Assembly (NCBI GenBank): GCA_903892355.1
Contig: CAITIE010000121.1
Coordinates: 1 to 64,000 of the forward strand
Origin: an uncultured Pirellula sp.
GTDB taxonomy: Bacteria; Planctomycetota; Planctomycetia; Pirellulales; Pirellulaceae
DNA length: 64,000 nt
Direction: 5' to 3'
Shown: positions 35,201 through 43,533 of the stretch, piece by piece
Numbering within the stretch: position 1 is the first letter of the stretch
How the letters are laid out: each line of letters starts with the position of its first letter
Translations under genes and position numbers: made by a program
Notes under the pieces: model-generated
What the model was told of the DNA's origin: nothing
Seen by the model: the letters and a program-made list of their open reading frames with translations, nothing else
Database searches by the model: none

Positions 35201-35848
35201 CTGCGATGGTCGCGTCACCGGTCATCGATTCCACTCATAGCAATCCTCATGCGACGAGGTGCGATGTCGAAGGAAGTGCTTCGAGCGATGCCTGCTGCGT
35301 GGTGGGAGACACTCTCCGCAGAGGAATCCGGTCTTCTGGCCGACTTGAAGCCGGAAGGGGAATCAGACACGTCGCGAGCTGCGATCGTCGCGGCGAAAGC
35401 CACTGCAGTGGAAGCCATCACACCCGATCTCGCGATAGGAGCTCGGGTGTTTACCGAACGCTGCGCTGCTTGCCATCAATTGGCGGGCCAAGGCAAAGTC
35501 ATCGGTCCGCAGCTCGACGGAGCGATCACCCGCACCATCGAACGACTCTGCGAAGATATCCTCTGGCCCAACCGAAACGTCGACGAAGCGTTCCGCCTCA
35601 CCAACATCCTTATCGATGGTGGCGAAACCGTGTCGGGGCTGGTGATCGATCGGCAAACCGATACCCTCGAAGTTGTTGATCAAACTGGCAAATCGCAGCG
35701 GATCCCTCGCGATGAAATCGAAAGTGAAAAGATCAGCAAACTCTCCTTGATGCCGGGCAATTTCGAAGAGCTGATCACCGACAACGAACTCGCTTCCTTG
35801 CTCGCCTACCTCAAATCGCATCTACACCAAAGTGGCAAGAACCATTAG
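32297..35848 (+). CDS. PVC-type membrane-bound dehydrogenase with C-terminal haem domain (3)
   Basis: The largest of the three at 1183 residues. After a signal peptide (FCLGAILLAIHSAILSAGTLCAAEE) come the propeller dehydrogenase domain (RLWVTQSVQYPFPAKPEEKG, EDRDGDGNFETKKIF, RDTHGMVNALRDGGDGWIYA, YIADFYNKIIGHYEV) and a helical middle. Around residues 720-835 there is a beta-rich insert (VSFRIVGHNGLPSEPDL, GDGHDAYAWIGITDV) that could bind carbohydrate. The haem motif CAACH is at Cys1056, with LSLMPGNFEELI near the end. The ATG at 32297 was chosen to give the normal signal peptide. It is followed 172 bases later by the sugar-acid dehydratase gene on the same strand. Confidence 0.9.
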   Translation: MSLRTLSHAIVMLSTSIVASPLCRFCLGAILLAIHSAILSAGTLCAAEENDRPAEPKSPEAWYGQTIRESAWRSPANEQNGFHVPTGFVVELVAAEPDIAKPMNIAFDAKKRLWVTQSVQYPFPAKPEEKGADSIALLEDRDGDGNFETKKIFADGLNIPIGILPYRDGVIAFSIPNLWLLRDTDGDGVCDERKVILGPFDTTRDTHGMVNALRDGGDGWIYACHGFNNISKLRGTDGHAIELTSGNVFRFRPDGSRVEQFTSGQVNPFGMTRDEFGFWFTADCHSKPITQLLKGGCYPSFGRPDDGLGFLPPMMDHLHGSTAISGIAHVRAGTFPDAYRGNLLSGNVMTCRINRNRLEYRGATAKAIEMPDLLTSDDPWFRPVDLQFGPDGALYIADFYNKIIGHYEVPLDHPDRDRASGRIWRIRPVPTLVANGLKPTATAATTSDAIQPPKTINSDEIAITTLQAPNIDPNDPAKAIERLQALEWLGANGGLESIDAIFLSLASVDASFDPVLKQAHWIAIRDALARTTKTGGKFPLEILSPMRTQDAEERFQALIKVLKAVRDPAAANWSLQLIELAGRQLPEGWKTAWLQEAILHLATVANENDIPQILSLLEKTNPDISSRQEQILAIAEAQRTRNGKLSPKLIELGVATLIDAIGPWTQSTTDPVVLHSWHARPLRGKEDREWPIELRSVDIQSDRGQQASGDNPIPFWSSLGLGERYAGTWTSSAWVAPESVSFRIVGHNGLPSEPDLKNNYVRVLAQNASTRDWIEVARVYPPRSDIGKWATLDLKAYQGQSMRLQVVDGDGHDAYAWIGITDVSVPGLARSPLRDRYESLKRIAKCFGPSLGSISDETVRTRVTKAWSALMLSQQLDPSCKASLQKWVLGSNYPMISELVDCVSERGWEDLLQGEPQLATATANVTGTAKETLPAYRWDWNNLDPRTVTWIAENYCRRSNAAGQEDLGLRWSRHRSSIPLIAILMRRGAMSKEVLRAMPAAWWETLSAEESGLLADLKPEGESDTSRAAIVAAKATAVEAITPDLAIGARVFTERCAACHQLAGQGKVIGPQLDGAITRTIERLCEDILWPNRNVDEAFRLTNILIDGGETVSGLVIDRQTDTLEVVDQTGKSQRIPRDEIESEKISKLSLMPGNFEELITDNELASLLAYLKSHLHQSGKNH

Positions 35849-36020
35849 AACGGTCCTTAACACGTTATCCTAAAGGACAAGCATAGGGACGACGCAAAGC
35901 GAGCACGCAAGGTTCGTCCTTCGATTGACTCAACTGCGAAATCCGTTTCCCGCTGTATCTCTATCCCTCACAACTCACATCTCAGCCCTTACCCCTTACC
36001 GTTCACCCCCATTACTACCT

Positions 36021-38003
36021 ATGCCGTCCGCATTCGAACTCACGGAGTTCCTCAATACAACAGGTTCCCATGTTGCCATGGAGACGTCGGGACCGGGCCC
36101 GACGGGTAGTTTGCCTTTGACCGACGAGATGCTGCGCACTTGGTCGAGCGGCGATCTGTTCGGATGGACGCAGAATGCAGGGATGGGTTGGGATCTACAG
36201 AAGATGCTCGGTCCACAGTTCTTGCTGTTGAGCACTCAGGGAGGCATGCGGGCCGAGGATGGGCATCCGATCGCACTCGGATATCACACTGGGCACTGGG
36301 AGGTTGGCTTGCTGGTTCGAGCAGCGGCTGAGTGGTTCTTTGAGAATGGTGGCGTCCCTTTTGCGGGGTATGTCAGCGACCCGTGCGATGGGCGTTCGCA
36401 GGGAACAACCGGGATGTTCGACTCGCTTCCCTACCGCAATGATGCAGCGATTGTATTTCGTCGTTTGATCCGTTCCCTACCGACCCGGCGCGGAGTATTG
36501 GGTGTCGCCACCTGCGACAAGGGCTTGCCCGCGATGATGATCGCATTGGCGGGATGCTCGCAGTTACCGAGCGTCGTCGTCCCTGGCGGCGTGACCTTGC
36601 CCGCGCGCGAGGCAGAGGACTTGGGCAAAGTCCAAACGATCGGTGCTCGATATACGAACGGCATGATTTCGCTCGAAGAAGCATCTGCGGCCGGTTGCCG
36701 CGCATGCGGTTCCCCCGGGGGTGGTTGCCAGTTCTTAGGAACCGCGGCGACGAGCCAAGTCATCGCCGAAGCGTTAGGCATGACAGCGCCGCACGCGGCG
36801 CTCGCACCTAGCGGACAACCGGTTTGGTTGGACATCGCACGCCAATCGGCCAAGATCCTTTGGGATCAGCACCATCGCAAAACAACGCTCAAAGATGTCT
36901 TGACCGAGGACTCGTTCCACAACGCCATCGCGGTCCATGCAGCATGCGGCGGTTCGACCAATCTGTTGCTGCACGTACCGGCAGTGGCCTTCGCCGCAGG
37001 GATCCCACGGCCGAGCATCGAGCAATGGACCGACATCAACCGTATGGTAAGTCGGTTCGTCGACGTGCTCCCCAACGGCCCCAAATTCCATCCAACGGTG
37101 CGGCTGTTCATGGCGGGTGGTGTTCCCGAAGTCATGTGGCATCTTCGCGAGATGGGGATCGCGCGCTGCGATGCGAAAACAGTCACCGGACTCTCCTGGC
37201 ACGAAATCCTCGACCGCTGGCACGATTCACCCCGCCGCGCCGCGATGCGAGAGTTGCTTCGCTCGCGCGATGGGGTCGATCCCGACGAAGTTATCATTCC
37301 GCCACCTAAGGCGCGCCAAATGGGACTGACCAGCACGATTTGCTTCCCGCGAGGGAATATCGCCCCAGATGGTTCCGTGATCAAATCAACTGCCATCGAC
37401 CCCTCCGTCATCGACACCGATGGAGTCTATCGCAAGATCGGACCAGCTCGCGTTTTCACTTCGGAGAAGGAAGCCGTTGCAGCCGCTAAAGGACAGCACG
37501 CCAATCCCCTCAAAGCGGGTGATGTTGCCATCCTGATCGGTTGCGGCCCGATGGGTACCGGCATGGAAGAAACCTACCAGCTGACCAGCGCCCTGCGTTA
37601 CCTTGATTACGGCAAAGAAGTCGCGGTCGTGACCGACGCCCGTTTCTCGGGAGTGAGTACTGGCGCTTGCATCGGCCATGCTGGCCCTGAAGCGCTCGCG
37701 GGTGGCCCGATCGGCCGATTGCGAGACGGCGATACGATCCGCATCGAGATCGACCGCAGCACCCTCCAGGCCTCAGTGGATTTCATCGGATGCGATGGAG
37801 AATTGTTTACGCCGGAACGCGGTGCCGAGATCCTCGCAACCCGCTCCCCTCACCCCGGCCTGAAGGCCGATCCCCGTTTGCCGATCGACACCCAACTTTG
37901 GGCGGCGTTGCAAAAAGTAAGTGGTGGAACGTGGGGTGGCTGCGTCTACGATACCGAACGCATTATGGCCGTACTGGAAGCGGGTGAAAAAGCACTTCGA
38001 TGA
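36021..38003 (+). CDS. YjhG/YagF-type sugar-acid dehydratase (IlvD/EDD superfamily)
   Basis: A 660-residue iron-sulphur dehydratase. E. coli YjhG and YagF act on D-xylonate to give 2-keto-3-deoxy-xylonate; the length and N-terminal phrases [18 protein letters not shown] and [16 protein letters not shown] match that branch rather than IlvD proper. Cluster and active-site cysteines fall in [22 protein letters not shown] and [15 protein letters not shown]. It is cytoplasmic. The ATG at 36021 gives the family N-terminus; the longer frame from 35925 is unlikely. Its stop overlaps the next gene's start by four bases (ATGA), so the two are translationally coupled. Substrate identity is inference. 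Confidence 0.88.
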   Translation: MPSAFELTEFLNTTGSHVAMETSGPGPTGSLPLTDEMLRTWSSGDLFGWTQNAGMGWDLQKMLGPQFLLLSTQGGMRAEDGHPIALGYHTGHWEVGLLVRAAAEWFFENGGVPFAGYVSDPCDGRSQGTTGMFDSLPYRNDAAIVFRRLIRSLPTRRGVLGVATCDKGLPAMMIALAGCSQLPSVVVPGGVTLPAREAEDLGKVQTIGARYTNGMISLEEASAAGCRACGSPGGGCQFLGTAATSQVIAEALGMTAPHAALAPSGQPVWLDIARQSAKILWDQHHRKTTLKDVLTEDSFHNAIAVHAACGGSTNLLLHVPAVAFAAGIPRPSIEQWTDINRMVSRFVDVLPNGPKFHPTVRLFMAGGVPEVMWHLREMGIARCDAKTVTGLSWHEILDRWHDSPRRAAMRELLRSRDGVDPDEVIIPPPKARQMGLTSTICFPRGNIAPDGSVIKSTAIDPSVIDTDGVYRKIGPARVFTSEKEAVAAAKGQHANPLKAGDVAILIGCGPMGTGMEETYQLTSALRYLDYGKEVAVVTDARFSGVSTGACIGHAGPEALAGGPIGRLRDGDTIRIEIDRSTLQASVDFIGCDGELFTPERGAEILATRSPHPGLKADPRLPIDTQLWAALQKVSGGTWGGCVYDTERIMAVLEAGEKALR

Positions 38004-38626
38004 TCTTGTTGCTCGATAACTACGACAGTTTTGTCTACAACCTCGATCGCTATTTGCAACGCCTGGGGCAATCGACGCTGGTGGTTCGTAGCGATGCCAT
38101 TCAAGCCGAAGCGATCGGGCGATTGAAGCCGACCGCCATTGTGATCTCACCCGGCCCCAAATCCCCCGATGACGCTGGTTGCAGCGTCGAAGTTATCCGA
38201 CGCTATGCTCCATCCATCCCCATTCTCGGCGTCTGCTTGGGCCATCAAGCGATCGGGCAAGCGTTCGGGGCAAAGATCGTTCGAGGTCCTGCACCGATGC
38301 ATGGCAAGGCGTCTGACATCACGCACCGAGACTCTCGATTGCTAAGAGCGCTACCCACCCAATTTCAAGTTGGACGGTACCATTCGCTCGTCATCGATCC
38401 CGCAACATTGCCTAGCGAACTGCTAGCCACCGCTTGGTCGGATGACGGGTCTATCATGGCGGTAGAACATCGCGATTACCCAGTATTCGGCGTCCAATTC
38501 CACCCGGAATCAATCCTCACTCACTACGGCTACGAGATTCTCGCGTCATTCTTACGGTTAGGTGGCCATACTCCTGGTCCGACACCGCAACCTGATTGGC
38601 TCCGCGATACAGCCAGCATGGCATAG
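38000..38626 (+). CDS. Glutamine amidotransferase subunit, TrpG/PabA type
   Basis: A 208-residue class I amidotransferase that supplies ammonia to anthranilate or aminodeoxychorismate synthase. The opening [13 protein letters not shown], the nucleophile elbow [10 protein letters not shown] (Cys79) and the His168/Glu170 motif [10 protein letters not shown] complete the triad. The synthase component (TrpE/PabB) is not in the window, so TrpG and PabA cannot be told apart. It starts inside the stop of the YjhG-type dehydratase gene, an unexpected partner metabolically. Confidence 0.92.
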   Translation: MILLLDNYDSFVYNLDRYLQRLGQSTLVVRSDAIQAEAIGRLKPTAIVISPGPKSPDDAGCSVEVIRRYAPSIPILGVCLGHQAIGQAFGAKIVRGPAPMHGKASDITHRDSRLLRALPTQFQVGRYHSLVIDPATLPSELLATAWSDDGSIMAVEHRDYPVFGVQFHPESILTHYGYEILASFLRLGGHTPGPTPQPDWLRDTASMA

Positions 38627-38645
38627 CCACCAACATACCGTGATC

Positions 38646-39245
38646 ATGGCGACTCGCACCACTCCCGAAAACCTAGGTACCTGCCGACTCCTCATCGATG
38701 GTTACAACTTGCTCTATGCGCTAGGATTCATCCAGCCAGGCGATCGGACCAAAAGGGGTCTTGAAAAGGCTCGCGACAAATTGATCGATGCGATCGCCAA
38801 ACGAATCCCACCTGCTGTTCGACGTTCGACATGGATCATTTTCGATTCGGCTGACGCGCCCAAAAACCTTCCTAATGCCTTGGTCCAGCATGAGATACGC
38901 GTCTTTTTTTCACGCGAATGGTTGAGCGCTGACGAAATGCTCCAGGCATTGATCAGCGAACACGCCTCCCCAAAAAATCTCGTCATCATTTCCTCGGACC
39001 ATGCGGTCCAACGACGCGCCGCTGCGCGCAATGCAACTCCTTTCGATAGCGAGCATTGGATCGAAGCTATCGAATATGTATTGGCAACTCTGCAACCGAA
39101 GGCTCACGGTAGTGACCAACGAGTGAGCGATGGGCACGTCGAAGCTACCGATGACACGCTCGAAGCCACCGAGCGAACACAGAGCGTCGACGCTAGAGAA
39201 CGCGACGAATGGCTGAAAACGTTCGGGTTCAAGACAGACCTATAA
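38646..39245 (+). CDS. NYN-domain (YacP-like) RNA-binding/nuclease protein
   Basis: A 199-residue protein whose core LLIDGYNLLYALGF, WIIFDSADAPKN and LVIISSDHAVQRRAA is the PIN-like NYN fold, seen in YacP/Rae1 ribosome-associated endonucleases. Acidic residues (Asp in IDGYN, Asp in FDSAD, Asp in SSDHA) fit a metal-dependent RNase site. The ATG at 38646 begins 20 bases after the amidotransferase stop; the longer frame overlaps that gene by 65 bases and is unlikely. The C-terminal 45 residues are charged and probably disordered. It is probably the third gene of the dehydratase run. Confidence 0.85.
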   Translation: MATRTTPENLGTCRLLIDGYNLLYALGFIQPGDRTKRGLEKARDKLIDAIAKRIPPAVRRSTWIIFDSADAPKNLPNALVQHEIRVFFSREWLSADEMLQALISEHASPKNLVIISSDHAVQRRAAARNATPFDSEHWIEAIEYVLATLQPKAHGSDQRVSDGHVEATDDTLEATERTQSVDARERDEWLKTFGFKTDL

Positions 39246-39775
39246 TTCGATCAACAATGCAAGCCAACTGGGCAGGCCGCCGTCAATCACTCAAGCCATC
39301 GTTCCGCTTGAATCAAAACGGCCATTTGCATTAGCGGGAACTCGTGTTCATTCACTATCGCCACTTCACCAATGAGAGCGGAACACTAATCGCCACTAAT
39401 TCCCACTAATCTCAAGGCGTCGCACTGCCCGCAATGAACTACTTATGTTGCATGAGGCCGGCTCGTTGTAGTAAATGGAAATGGTAAGTGATTAGCATCG
39501 CAAAAGCTTTCGTGCGTTTTGTGTCTTTCGTGGTGACAAATGATGAGCTCACTGTTGGTGTAAAACCAAGTCGTCGGTCATGCTCGAAATCAGGGGCTTT
39601 ATGCTGTAGAATCAATCGCGTTTGAAGCGATGTCCGTCAGGTCGAGCCGCACCGAACACGAAAGCCAGAACTATGGCATGCATCAAAGTCGCCGTTGGTG
39701 GTTTAACAGAATGAAAGCATCACTCGGCGACTTGGTGATGCCCACCGTTCGACCTCGGAGATACCGTACTGTGGA
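39246..39775. other. Non-coding region with degenerate repeats and a hairpin
   Basis: There is no convincing gene. The stretch around 39380-39420 repeats the pattern ccactaat three times with variation. Around 39510-39540 lies tttcgtgcgttttgtgtctt, again of the degenerate repeat type seen elsewhere in this window. A perfect 7-base-pair hairpin (GCATCAC 39717-39723 with GTGATGC 39735-39741) sits just beyond the end of the IS110 remnant and could be residue of the element's end. Confidence 0.55.
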
Positions 39776-40018
39776 TCATTCTTTCTCAACGACCGAAACA
39801 CTCAATCCATACGCTGCTTCAAGCAACGTGGCCCAAGCACACTCGACAAGTATCGTTCTTGCCAGTGGATTGCCACGCTTGGTGATCCTTCCATTGCGGT
39901 CGGTTTCGCCGGATTGATACTGACGTGGTACGAGTCCGAAATAGACTGAGACCTGGCGTCCGGTGGGAGCATAGAGAAAGGAGTGCTTTCGGGTTTTGGT
40001 GTCGAAAAAGCAGCACAT
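39776..40018 (-). pseudogene. Remnant of an IS110-family transposase
   Basis: A short minus-strand frame contains YFGLVPRQYQSGETDRNGRI, then TKRGNPLARTILVECAWATL, which is the conserved end of the IS110/IS1111 transposase C-terminal domain (the GLxP...QSG...GxITKxGN...LVEAAW pattern). The upstream DEDD catalytic domain and the preceding helix-hairpin-helix part are absent, and the residues before YFGLVP do not match the family. It is therefore a truncated relic. No terminal repeats or target duplication could be defined. Confidence 0.85.
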
Positions 40019-40085
40019 GGTATTGCCTGCGTTGCTAGTTGACGGGGCCGAGATCCAGAGCGAGGATCGAAGAAGTTGGGATGGT

Positions 40086-40147
40086 GAAGTTGGAAGTTTG
40101 AAAGCCGAGCCGAGTCGTTCGGGTGTCTATTTCAGACTTCAACATTC
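40086..40147. repeat. Imperfect inverted repeat (hairpin)
   Basis: The left arm 40086-40103 (gaagttggaagtttgaaa) matches the reverse complement of 40130-40147 at 14 of 18 positions. A second possible partner, cgaacttcaaactt, follows. It lies between the IS110 relic and the DUF3050 gene; a REP-like or mobile-element origin is possible. Confidence 0.5.
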
Positions 40148-40209
40148 GAACTTCAAACTTGCTCTGGGCTCCCACCCCAAACCCAGGACTTACATGGATT
40201 CTTTAGGCA

Positions 40210-41028
40210 TTAAACCTGTAGCATGTCATCCCACAAGTTTTTCCGTGCGATGAGCGAATCGACAGCGGCTTGTTCAGCTCGCATCCATTTCGCCTCATCG
40301 TCCCCGCACAGTTCGGTAACCAACCGCTGTGCCATCGGGCCATGTTCATCCCCATCGAGCTCGATATGCCGATTCAGGTAGTATCGGAATGGGGCTAGCA
40401 GGCGATGATCGTCCGCATCAAGCTGTACGACAATTTGCTGAAACACATCGGGAAGAAGATCTTCGCGTCCAAAGGTAAACGCCGCCGCGATTCGGCAAGG
40501 ATCTCCAGATGCGATGATCGACATCGTGCAGCGAACGAATTGCCGCGCCGAATCGGGCATCGCAGCCGCGGTGATCGCGCATTCGAGATTCGCACCGGAT
40601 CGCAACTGAGATATCAATGCGTCGATTCCTTCTGTACTCGCGCCGCAATGCTGCATCGATCGATGATACAACTCAAAGTGGCTAGCATACCCCCCCTCCC
40701 CATCTTCGTCGCTCTCCTCAGCGAGAACGATTTCATGGACCAGCCTAGCATGCGCTGAGTTCGCGACAGGAACCCAAGGGACATTCACACACGACAATTG
40801 TTGCTGCAATGACTTCAGCAGCGACATGAAATCCCAAACGGCATAGATATGGTGCTCCATGAAACGACGCAATGCACCGATGGAGTTCAATCGTTCATAG
40901 ATAGCATGGTTCAGCAACTCGCGCCGCAACGGTTCGATGCGTTGCATGAGTTGTTCCATGCGAGGGTGCAATGAATTTTGTCCCGTGACATCATTCAACA
41001 TGAGCGGAAGTGTACTGACCGTGGTCAT
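40210..41028 (-). CDS. DUF3050 family protein (haem-oxygenase-like fold)
   Basis: A 272-residue protein matching DUF3050 along its length: RRFMEHHIYAVWDFMSLLKS, CVNVPWVPV, HEIVLAEESDEDG, SHFELYHRSMQ, AAAFTFGREDLLPD and RHIELDGDEHGPMA. Conserved His/Glu/Asp residues in these helices could form a metal site, as in haem-oxygenase-like diiron enzymes. That reading, and any substrate, is inference. It is last in the minus-strand run moaC, polyprenyl synthase, DUF3050, separated from the synthase gene by 78 bases filled by a 17-base tandem repeat. A Met at 41001 is an alternative start. Confidence 0.87.
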   Translation of the reverse strand: MTTVSTLPLMLNDVTGQNSLHPRMEQLMQRIEPLRRELLNHAIYERLNSIGALRRFMEHHIYAVWDFMSLLKSLQQQLSCVNVPWVPVANSAHARLVHEIVLAEESDEDGEGGYASHFELYHRSMQHCGASTEGIDALISQLRSGANLECAITAAAMPDSARQFVRCTMSIIASGDPCRIAAAFTFGREDLLPDVFQQIVVQLDADDHRLLAPFRYYLNRHIELDGDEHGPMAQRLVTELCGDDEAKWMRAEQAAVDSLIARKNLWDDMLQV

Positions 41029-41032
41029 TTTG

Positions 41033-41110
41033 CAGAGTCTATTCAGTTACAGAGTCTATTCAGTTACAGAGTCTCTTCAGTTACAGGGTCTCTTCAGTTA
41101 CAGAGTCTAT
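41033..41110. repeat. 17-base tandem repeat, about 4.6 units
   Basis: Four complete units of cagagtctattcagtta (two exact, two with one or two changes) occupy 41033-41100, and a partial unit extends to 41110. The array nearly fills the gap between the DUF3050 gene and the polyprenyl synthase gene and enters the stop region of the latter. Confidence 0.95.
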
Positions 41111-42231
41111 CCTGCCCGCGAAACGCTAGCTTCTGCCAATCTCACCAATGAGCGAAGTGCGTTGCAGTCGCCACCCGAAAGCTTGGATGCGAGTTCCGTC
41201 ACCTGCTCAACAGCTTCTCTAATCCTCGATTTTGCGGCGTTGAGCGTGTATTCCGAAGCGTCGCATTGATTCATCCTCTCTTGCATCGCTTGGACCGCAT
41301 CTTCGTCTCCTCGCTCCGTCGCCGCGATCCATCGGGTACGCGACGGGGAGTCCCAGGTGCTCAAGGCTCGCAGTAACGGCATGGTTGGCTTGAGCTGATT
41401 CAAATCGGTTCCCAGCGTTTTACCCGAACGATCTGCATCGCCCCACAAATCGAGCCAGTCGTCGTAGAGTTGGAAAGCTGTTCCTAGTAGATTGCCGAAC
41501 CGTTCCAGTATTTTGCAGGTCTCCAGATCGGCTCCCGCGGACCAAGCCCCCAACGCACAGCTCACACCACACAGAGCTCCGGTTTTATCTTCCAGCAGCT
41601 TGAGGTAGGTCGCCTCATCCAAATCCCAGTTGGCGATGCTGTTCCCTTGTCGGATTTCCCCTTCACATACTCGTTGCGCCGATTGCGCGACCCATCGCCC
41701 GGGCAGGGTTGAGTCTCCGTCGTTGGCCAGACGGTATGCGTGGGTGAAGAGCCAGTCCCCGATCAGCACACTCGCGGGAATGTTCCAGCGAACATGCACC
41801 GACGGCTGATGCCTGCGTAGGATGGCATCATCGAGGATGTCGTCGTGGACCAAAGTTGCGGTATGCACCAATTCCACCACCGTCGCCAGTCGGATCGATT
41901 CGTCGGTAACAGGCCCGACCAGGCTGGCGCAGAGCAGGGTCAAGGCAGGTCGTAGCCGCTTGCCACCGAGCTTGGCCACATACTGCAACATCTCGCCAAT
42001 GTACGGATCGTCGCTCGTCAGTTCCGATCGAATTTGCATCTCGACCAATCGCAGCGGCTCGACGATGCACTCGATGGCCGACAAAAATTCCGCTCGGTAC
42101 AAATCCGCCGATGTATCGATGTTGGTCGAAGACGCGGACGCAAACGAATCTGTCCGCGGCTTGGCCGAAGAAGAAGGATTGCCAGAGTTGTCCGCAAACA
42201 TCCTGTGGGTGGAGGTTTCGGTAATGTCCAT
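41107..42231 (-). CDS. Polyprenyl diphosphate synthase (long-chain, IspB-like)
   Basis: A 374-residue trans-prenyltransferase that extends farnesyl diphosphate with isopentenyl units to form the side chain of a quinone. Both aspartate-rich motifs are present: VHDDILDDAI (first) and LYDDWLDLWGD (second), with GGKRLRPAL upstream. The N-terminal 45 residues are Ser/Thr-rich and unconserved, so the real start could be internal. The gene begins seven bases beyond the moaC stop, on the same strand, suggesting one transcript. Confidence 0.9.
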   Translation of the reverse strand: MDITETSTHRMFADNSGNPSSSAKPRTDSFASASSTNIDTSADLYRAEFLSAIECIVEPLRLVEMQIRSELTSDDPYIGEMLQYVAKLGGKRLRPALTLLCASLVGPVTDESIRLATVVELVHTATLVHDDILDDAILRRHQPSVHVRWNIPASVLIGDWLFTHAYRLANDGDSTLPGRWVAQSAQRVCEGEIRQGNSIANWDLDEATYLKLLEDKTGALCGVSCALGAWSAGADLETCKILERFGNLLGTAFQLYDDWLDLWGDADRSGKTLGTDLNQLKPTMPLLRALSTWDSPSRTRWIAATERGDEDAVQAMQERMNQCDASEYTLNAAKSRIREAVEQVTELASKLSGGDCNALRSLVRLAEASVSRAG

Positions 42232-42238
42232 GATGCTT

Positions 42239-42790
42239 TTACTCAGTCCGGAGATAATCCCCGCGGAGACCGCCAGATTTCTCGAGCAGCTTGACGCTGG
42301 TGATCTCCATCGATCGATCGATCGCTTTCCCCATGTCGTAGATGGTGAGTGCGGCTACAGTAGCCCCTGTCAATGCTTCCATCTCGACTCCGGTCTTGCC
42401 GGTGGATTTCACCGTCACTTGCCACTCGAGCACCGTTTCATCCACCCATTCGCTTTGAACTTCTACACCGTCGACCCAGAGGGGGTGGCATAGAGGGATC
42501 AAGGCGCTGGTCTGTTTGACGGCAACGATGGCAGCGATGCGAGCGACCGCAATTGCGTCTCCCTTGGCGAGGGTATTGCGACGAATCGCGGTTGCCGCAG
42601 CAGTTGTCATGGAGATCCTGCTGGCAGCGGTGGCTTGGCGAACCGTCTCCGATTTGTCGCCAACATCCACCATTTTCGCGTGGCCCTGGGAATCGACATG
42701 CGTCAGTTCGCAGGCCTCGCGTTCCGGCGATTCCCCGGGGGTTTCGTTAGATTCCCGCGAGGAACTCGAGCCTTCAGAAGGATTGCTCAT
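42239..42790 (-). CDS. moaC: Cyclic pyranopterin monophosphate synthase accessory protein MoaC
   Basis: A 183-residue molybdenum-cofactor enzyme that, after MoaA, forms cyclic pyranopterin monophosphate. The motif run LTHVDSQGHAKMVDVGDK, LIPLCHPLWVDGVEV and GVEMEALTGATVAALTIYDM is diagnostic, with KAIDRSM completing the active-site region. About 25 Ser/Glu-rich residues precede the conserved part. No other moa genes lie in the window. It heads the run with the polyprenyl synthase and DUF3050 genes. Confidence 0.96.
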   Translation of the reverse strand: MSNPSEGSSSSRESNETPGESPEREACELTHVDSQGHAKMVDVGDKSETVRQATAASRISMTTAAATAIRRNTLAKGDAIAVARIAAIVAVKQTSALIPLCHPLWVDGVEVQSEWVDETVLEWQVTVKSTGKTGVEMEALTGATVAALTIYDMGKAIDRSMEITSVKLLEKSGGLRGDYLRTE

Positions 42791-42839
42791 AACAGGGGAT
42801 TGCCCGTAAAAGCGGATGGAAAGTTAACCGGCGAGGGGT

Positions 42840-43433
42840 TTAGCCCGAATACTCGGCGCCGAAAAACTCCTTGCTTCCCGCAACCGATGGCTTGATCGTC
42901 CGCTTGCCTTCTTTCCAGTCAGCGGGGCAAACCTCGCCGTTGGCTTCAAAGAATTGCAGAGCCTTTACCGTTCGAAGCGCTTCGTCGACCGAACGGCCCA
43001 ACGGTAGATCGTTGACGACTTGGTGGCGGACAACCCCATTTTTGTCGATCAAAAAGAGCCCGCGGAGAGCGACTGCATCGTTGAGAAGAACATCGTAATC
43101 GCGAGCGATTTGCTTGTTCAAGTCCGCGACGAGAGGGTAGCCAACGGGGCCGATACCACCTTGGGTGCGCGGGGTATTTCGCCATGCCAAGTGGGAGTAG
43201 TGGCTGTCGACCGAGACGCCGATGACTTCCACGCCCAGGTCGCTGAACTCCTTGACCCGGTCCGAGAAGGCAATAATTTCGGTGGGGCAAACGAAGGTAA
43301 AGTCGAGTGGGTAGAAGAACAGCAGAACGTACTTGCCTCGGTATTGGCTGAGGGACAACTCGCCGAACGAGCCATCCTTGAGTACGGCTTGAGCTTTGAA
43401 TTCTGGGGCTGGCTTGGTGACCAATACGGCCAT
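42840..43433 (-). CDS. Typical 2-Cys peroxiredoxin (AhpC/Prx family)
   Basis: A 197-residue thiol peroxidase that reduces hydrogen peroxide and organic peroxides. The peroxidatic Cys49 is in [10 protein letters not shown] and the resolving Cys169 is in [26 protein letters not shown] and the C-terminal [11 protein letters not shown] complete the Prx1-type pattern. The ATG at 43433 has GGAG about 11 bases upstream. The reductant (thioredoxin or AhpF) is not in the window. Confidence 0.95.
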   Translation of the reverse strand: MAVLVTKPAPEFKAQAVLKDGSFGELSLSQYRGKYVLLFFYPLDFTFVCPTEIIAFSDRVKEFSDLGVEVIGVSVDSHYSHLAWRNTPRTQGGIGPVGYPLVADLNKQIARDYDVLLNDAVALRGLFLIDKNGVVRHQVVNDLPLGRSVDEALRTVKALQFFEANGEVCPADWKEGKRTIKPSVAGSKEFFGAEYSG

Positions 43434-43533
43434 GGTTAATTTGCTCCAATGTCAAAAAGTTGGCGAAAACAGGGTTTAGTGATCGCGTAGATCGTCGACA
43501 TTGTGGGCGGACCGTCAAGTCTTACGTTTTTCG

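Noticed and set aside
39630-39917. 95-codon plus-strand open frame
   Set aside because: It is antisense to the IS110 transposase remnant and shows no family resemblance.
41033-41110. Possible CRISPR array
   Set aside because: The repeated units are directly adjacent with no spacers and there are no cas genes; it is a simple tandem repeat.
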